A stretch of 64,000 nucleotides of DNA. Source: Hyaloperonospora brassicae (Eukaryota > Oomycota > Peronosporomycetes > Peronosporales > Peronosporaceae). Of this stretch, positions 59,437 through 64,000 are shown piece by piece. The notes under the pieces were generated by a model. The model ran no database searches. It was not told the DNA's origin and was given only the letters and a program-made list of their open reading frames with translations. The stretch is taken from positions 1-64,000 of the forward strand of contig CANTFL010000570.1 of NCBI GenBank assembly GCA_947650285.1, in the 5' to 3' direction. Position 1 is the first letter of the stretch; each line of letters begins with the position of its first letter. The position numbers were made by a program, and so were the translations under genes.

Positions 59437-59901
59437 CAGGTGCAGTGGCGCACATCTCTTACCAGAAAGCTGGTAAGCCCTTGTATCGTAATAGCACAAG
59501 GTGTGTGCTCCCAAACTTCGCGTACACCGTGCGTGCAAAGAAAGTGAAGAATCTGATCAAGAGCAAGCTCAGAATGAATAAAAAGCAAAATTGGATATTT
59601 AGTATGATTACGTATCTTGAATAATCCTTCTATATCTTGCTTGCACTATATCAAACTACAAGCATCCGATGCAGAAGCTCACTCACCACCCATTGCGCGC
59701 GTGTAGCAGCGACTGGTGGTTTCTTCGGCTCATATTATGGTCTATTTCAGCCAATTGTAAAGCGGTACCGCATATTACTTCAAAAGGTGATATGCGTTCA
59801 ATATTGACTGGCGAGAGTAATATTGTTATATATCATACTAACGATAATATTTACATTGACCCAATCTGATGTCAATGACATGTAACAGCCCCCACGTTAC
59901 A
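59437..59901 (-). repeat. LTR of right arm of composite
   Basis: Minus-oriented LTR whose palindromic start (59881-59901) is better kept than in the left arm: TGTAAC...GTTACA. Confidence 0.65.
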
Positions 59902-60748
59902 TGTCATTGTTTCTGTTGTGGGAGGGTTCGTCTTTGCGTACAGGCAATCGTTCGTTTCAACATTTGAATTAGAACCAACTCTATCTCTTAGTTCTAACAC
60001 TATCATTGATTCAGAGAACGATCTTGGTGCAATCTCTCCTAATATGTTTGGCTGTTTCTGTGCTAGTCGATAGGTCCGAGCGTATGTACGGGTAAGACCT
60101 GACAGACCGTATGCCATATTAACATTTGATAGGTGTCCCACCGTGGCCATTTGATCGTCCTTGATCCCCGCCAGCTCCAACTCAACGCGGCAGCCGCTAT
60201 CAGTGGTCGACAAAGACTTAGGTTGGACTGCTGTGTCATTTCAACGGCGTTAGAATGCCATCAGCGCTCGCTGAATAGTGATGTTGAATCCATACTCGCC
60301 CCTTTCCCCCAGCTGACTCATAAATTATCGGAAAGGCATTCCTATTTACAATGGGTATGAGGTATATGCTGATTTGCAAACTGTTGTTTTTTTACCTATC
60401 AGCGCCTGTCTGGTGTTTTCGCAGCGATACGTGATGTCTTCTTTTCCTTTTGAAAGCGACTACAATGTGAAACGACTTCTAGAGTTCATGGATTCACCCG
60501 CCTTGCCCGATACGACGGTAAAGGGAAGGCATCACATTCGATTTCGGCTTGCGGTCGCAACGACATATTCATTGTATGATTATAAATGCTGAGTTTCATC
60601 AGAGACCTCAATCGAAAGTGAAACATGTTCAATGTGCATCATGCATTGACTCAACTCGCTAGCCCTAATTCGTGTGTCGAAGCTATGGTGCGCAATATTA
60701 GTACATACATACACATGTATAAAATTGATTTTGGTAAATGACACGCAC
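59902..60748. other. Flank with two unidentified open frames
   Basis: A minus ORF (59872-60213) carries a protein-like stretch AYGLSGLTRTYARTYRLAQK. A plus frame at about 60290-60592 carries RYVMSSFPFESDYNVKRLLE. Neither family is recognised; the first runs into the LTR edge, so it may be element-derived. From about 60600 the sequence is homologous to 15300-15420 in reverse. Confidence 0.35.
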
Positions 60749-61218
60749 TGCAACGGAACACGCTCTTACATATAACAAGTATTCCTTTGTATTTATTCAT
60801 TACAAGGGTCCTTGATTTCGAACGCCACGTACACGTGATCGTTGAGGAAGCGCGAGGGAGAGAGCCAAATATTGGATACTCAGAAAAGGGAGAAAGTGGA
60901 ACTTTATTTAATATAGTTTAGTTTTATACAATTAACCTTCTTTGTCTTACTTTAGCTGTATTAATCTACAATCTCCTCTACAGGTATCTCGCTCACCACC
61001 CGTTGCGCGCGTGCAGTAGCAATTGGTGCTTAAGTTGGTTGATATCATGGTCTATATCAGTTAAAAAAAGTGGAGCGGCCTCACATTTATTCTTGAATGA
61101 AATATTCAATCGATATTTCTTTAGCCACGTAAGATCGATGAATAGTATCAATCGATATAATTTACACATTGATATACATATTAATTTCAATGACATGTAA
61201 CGGGCTCACCCCGTTACA
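60749..61218 (-). mobile_element. Young solo LTR, family B
   Basis: 470 bp, TG/CA ends, terminal palindrome TGTAACGGG-CTCAC-CCCGTTACA at 61196-61218. Flanked by CGCAC on both sides (60744-60748 and 61219-61223), a perfect 5-bp target duplication. The duplicated locus at 15302-15306 shows the empty site. Confidence 0.9.
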
Positions 61219-61674
61219 CGCACTCGCTATCCTGTCGTTACTGTGCTTTCCGTTCCCTCGTCAACTTTCGGGAGCACACATGACCACGAGCGAACGCTAT
61301 CGCACGAGGTATTGTGAAGACACATTTGATCCGAAGACATCAACCAAACGAAAAGAAACGGCCAAAGCTACGGCGACGACAGGCGTGACGAGAATACCGA
61401 TTTCGCATCCGCCTCTTTCGTCACGTGGGTTCACTTGTTAACACGGACCTCAGTTCCTTTCTTCTACCGACGATCGACAAGCTTGATGGAAGAGGATCGC
61501 AAGGTAGTCAGTCATGCAGCATCCACGCTTCTTGCCAAATCGTGAAAGAGCAAACTGTAGCAATTGTACACGCGTGTCGGATGCATTCTGTAACATTCTG
61601 CCGAGTGGATCACCAGATTCGTGCTCCCCGGCTTTGCTGTAACGCAATATATCTGCACGAGTATCCGTTCACCT

Positions 61675-62260
61675 GATATTCCCAATTCGGGCCTTCCAAG
61701 CAACAAGGGACAGAGACGAAGACCTCCTCAAAGCCAGAGGTCTGGCCCCTTACCTTATACGAACGTTCCTCCTTCGTGGGGCCAAGGTAAAAGGAACGAG
61801 GCCTTTCTCCGCTGCGCGTGCTACCGGAGGCAACGCAGCGTGCGACCCGAAAGGGAAGCAACCCGCCGATATTCCGCGGGACGAGGAGTGCCGACAGAGA
61901 TCGACATCACCGTGCCTACGTTAGTTCCTGCTCTGTACGTGCCTTTTCTCGCGCCGACTCGTTCGCTGTGCGCGAAACCCATTCCCACGAAGTGAAGTCC
62001 TTCGAGAACACGATGGACATGTTGAGATCGAGCATTGGTCGTTGATGTAGCGTAAGCATCAGGCCAAGATATCCTTCGTCTCGTGGTGCGCCTGGGCACA
62101 TCTGTACTAGATTGTGCAATGGGATCGGCCCGAAGAGCAAAGCGAGTCGACCACCACGGAAGCAGCCAGGGGTTACGTCCAGATAGCACGCGTGGGCTTC
62201 CTAAGTGGAACAGGCCTTCTAGCTATGCGTCCTCTGTTCTCTTGAGCAGATAGAAGTTTG
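61675..62260. repeat. Mosaic repeat block M (right)
   Basis: Reverse copy of 10780-11370. A 74-codon minus ORF (61916-62140) keeps the same reading frame as the left copy (FGPIP, APRDEGYLGL, LHQRP), which suggests a protein origin. Confidence 0.6.
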
Positions 62261-63715
62261 AAGTATAGTTACGTCATCAACAACGACCCGTCTTCGAGAA
62301 ACTCCGCAGACTTGCGTGTAAAACCTAAGGAGCAATGTTCATCACGTCACGTATCGGATCTGCCGCGCCGTTCGCTCGCACTTCTTACGGCTGCGCGTTG
62401 GGCTTGATTGTGCATGTCTACCACGCTATCGTTGCGACTAGACGAGCAATGGTAGCCCGTCTCTCCGAAACACATCATTGAAGGCGTCGCCTGTTACCCG
62501 ATCTCACCCACAGCATGCTTTCAAGAAAACCTGATGACGCCACGTGCCCAGGCAAAATGCGACGATGCCAGCTCCTGGTTCGATTCCCGTCTGCTTCGCA
62601 CACCGGTTACTCACGGCAATTCTTCTGCCGAGCATGTATTGCTTGCTGCACATGTCTCGCAGTAGGAAAAGCGAGTCGTGAGAGCGGCACAAAGCAAGTC
62701 CAAGTCGAGCGAGCTTCTACTCGAGAAGGCCGCCGCGCCTGTAGTCGCAGTGTACGCCTTCCAGATACATTCTGTCAGACGCTACGAGTGTTTGGTCTGC
62801 TGTTCCCGCGAAGACCGTCAACGGCAATGTAGATCAACCTGCGGCTTCGCACGTTCACTTATGCAAGAGGCAACAAGACGGCTTCCGTGTTGCGATTCCC
62901 GCAAAGAGAGGGCCGTGTGAACGTGCGTTCGACTGAAACTGAACATCGTAAGCGCAGGCCTTTACATGGGTCCGAGCGAGGTGGCTATCCTCGAACCCTT
63001 CGTGGTCACACGCGCGCTCTATCGCGGGGGGCAAAAGCCGCGTCTGCTCGAATTATAGCACGGACAATTTGCATGCACAATGCCGAGCAAGTTAGGAGCA
63101 GGTGGCAGAGCACGTGCTGTGGCCGCCATCCGCTCATCACGTCGTCAAGACAACCCCTCGATATGTTCCATCTGTCTCTACTCCGAACGGGGTAGACACG
63201 AACGGCCTTCGGGAGACTTTACGAACTCGACTTCAAAAGGAGGTAACTCGACGCATCGATTGTCCATTGATCACTGTTGTCGTAGCGAGACTGACGCCAG
63301 CACAATCCCTCGCAATGTACAGCAGCGACAAAGTGTGTACAGGAAACGTCGCTCCAGCTCGCTGAAGTCCCAAGTCGCACTTGGTGGTCGTCCACAGAGT
63401 TCAGAAGACTGACGAACTGCTAGCGAAGGACGTCTCCAGCCGTCTGCTTTGCAAGAAACGCACGACGCGACGACATGCGATGCGTTTACGCCGGACGCAC
63501 CGGTCGACGACATGACGACCCCATCCTTCGAGTTGTCGAGCTAACAACACCTCATAGCTGTGCACGGCCAACACCCTAAAATTTGTTGAGCCACCACGTT
63601 CTCGACGCTGTTGGCAGTAGTGTATCACAAGTCATTCAGCAATTTGCCACGCTCTGACCAACTAGTTTGGCGTGACGCTCCCATCCCGAACAACAACAAC
63701 AACAACAACAAGATC

Positions 63716-64000
63716 ATGAAGGTGCTGCTGAGTGTCGCGGTGATTGCAGCGACCTTGTCGGCTGCTTCTGCTGCCAAAACTTGTGACCAGTGGGGCCAGA
63801 CAAAGTCGGGCGACTACATTATCTACAACAACCTGTGGGGATCCAGCGCGGCTACGGAAGGCGGGAAGCAGTGTACCGGCCTTGATAGCGCTTCTGGTGA
63901 CACCGTCGCGTGGCAAACGACGTGGACGTGGAATGGCGGAAACACGAGCGTCAAGTCTTACGCGAATGCCGCGCTGACTTTTGATGCCGTCCCTCTAACT
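63716..64000 (+). CDS. GH12 xyloglucanase-like secreted protein, 5' part
   Basis: Second GH12 gene; only the first 95 codons are in the window and the frame is open to the edge. ATG at 63716 follows an AAC repeat as in the other copy. A signal peptide ([19 protein letters not shown]) is followed by [14 protein letters not shown] and the NLWG and WTWNGG motifs. It differs from the minus-strand copy at several residues (Glu20 to Lys, His to Gln and others). The catalytic positions near residues 135 and 222 lie beyond the window, so activity cannot be judged. Confidence 0.85.
   Translation, partial: MKVLLSVAVIAATLSAASAAKTCDQWGQTKSGDYIIYNNLWGSSAATEGGKQCTGLDSASGDTVAWQTTWTWNGGNTSVKSYANAALTFDAVPLT

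Larger units (their letters stand above)
46068..59901. mobile_element. 13.8 kb palindromic composite of two inverted LTR-gag-protease copies
   Basis: The left arm 46068-49735 and right arm 56236-59901 are reverse copies; paired positions sum to 105969-105972, so there are almost no indels. Each arm begins at an LTR edge and runs through gag, a CCHC zinc knuckle and a protease remnant; both stop at the same internal point. The 6.5 kb spacer holds a hAT remnant and other debris. No matching target duplication at the ends (GTTAA and TGTCA). Confidence 0.85.
60600..63715. repeat. Second copy of the GH12 5' flank, rearranged
   Basis: Reverse counterpart of 13340-15420 with two differences: the solo LTR at 60749-61218 and block M (61675-62260) in place of 14130-14840. 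The last part (63170-63715) leads directly into the second GH12 start. Small ORFs here are not convincing genes. Confidence 0.65.

Noticed and set aside
46068..59901. The palindrome as one intact element with terminal inverted repeats
   Set aside because: Its ends are LTR edges in opposite orientation and each arm has its own gag and zinc knuckle, so it is two LTR element parts, not a TIR transposon.
1..64000. tRNA or rRNA genes and CRISPR arrays
   Set aside because: No tRNA-like box B with a foldable partner, no rRNA sequence and no regularly spaced repeats were seen by eye; a tRNA scan would be needed to be certain.

Overview
The window looks like nuclear DNA of an oomycete, most likely of the Phytophthora/downy mildew group. 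Three things support this: a secreted GH12 xyloglucanase-type protein of oomycete type, a START-FYVE-GAF protein, and short-intron genes lying in a sea of decayed Ty3/gypsy elements. A mitochondrial nad9 fragment also fits, because oomycetes keep nad9 in the mitochondrion. I could not run searches, so the species is not determined.

Layout. (1) 115-441 is a solo LTR; 442-2753 holds nothing I recognise. (2) 2754-10445 is the left arm of a ~7.7 kb inverted duplication; its partner is 38398-46067. Each arm carries an uncharacterised six-exon-type gene, a divergent six-exon short-chain dehydrogenase, a convergent START-FYVE-GAF gene and a small upstream ORF. The right FYVE copy is open; the left one carries a nonsense codon. 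(3) 10780-15420 holds a GH12 gene (minus strand) with a 5' flank that recurs inverted at 60600-64000, where a second GH12 gene begins and runs off the window. (4) 16678-25906 is a decayed Ty3/gypsy element with both LTRs, split by two later solo LTRs and carrying a nad9 NUMT inside its 5' LTR. (5) 26846-28724 is a dead pogo/Tigger-type DNA transposon. (6) 30406-31073 is an LTO1-type housekeeping gene with a complete deca-GX3 motif. (7) 31074-38397 is gene-poor and unrecognised. (8) 46068-59901 is a 13.8 kb palindrome: two head-out LTR-gag-protease copies around a 6.5 kb spacer holding a hAT remnant with an 8-bp target duplication. (9) 60749-61218 is a solo LTR with a perfect 5-bp target duplication whose empty site is still visible at 15302-15306.

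How it fits together. Few genes are likely active: SDR (two copies), the unknown neighbour (two copies), one FYVE gene, LTO1, and GH12. The left GH12 lacks both expected catalytic glutamates and has a ~100-residue acidic C-terminal extension, so it may be a non-enzymatic family member such as a decoy. The rest is a record of repeated retroelement insertion, inverted duplication and copy decay.
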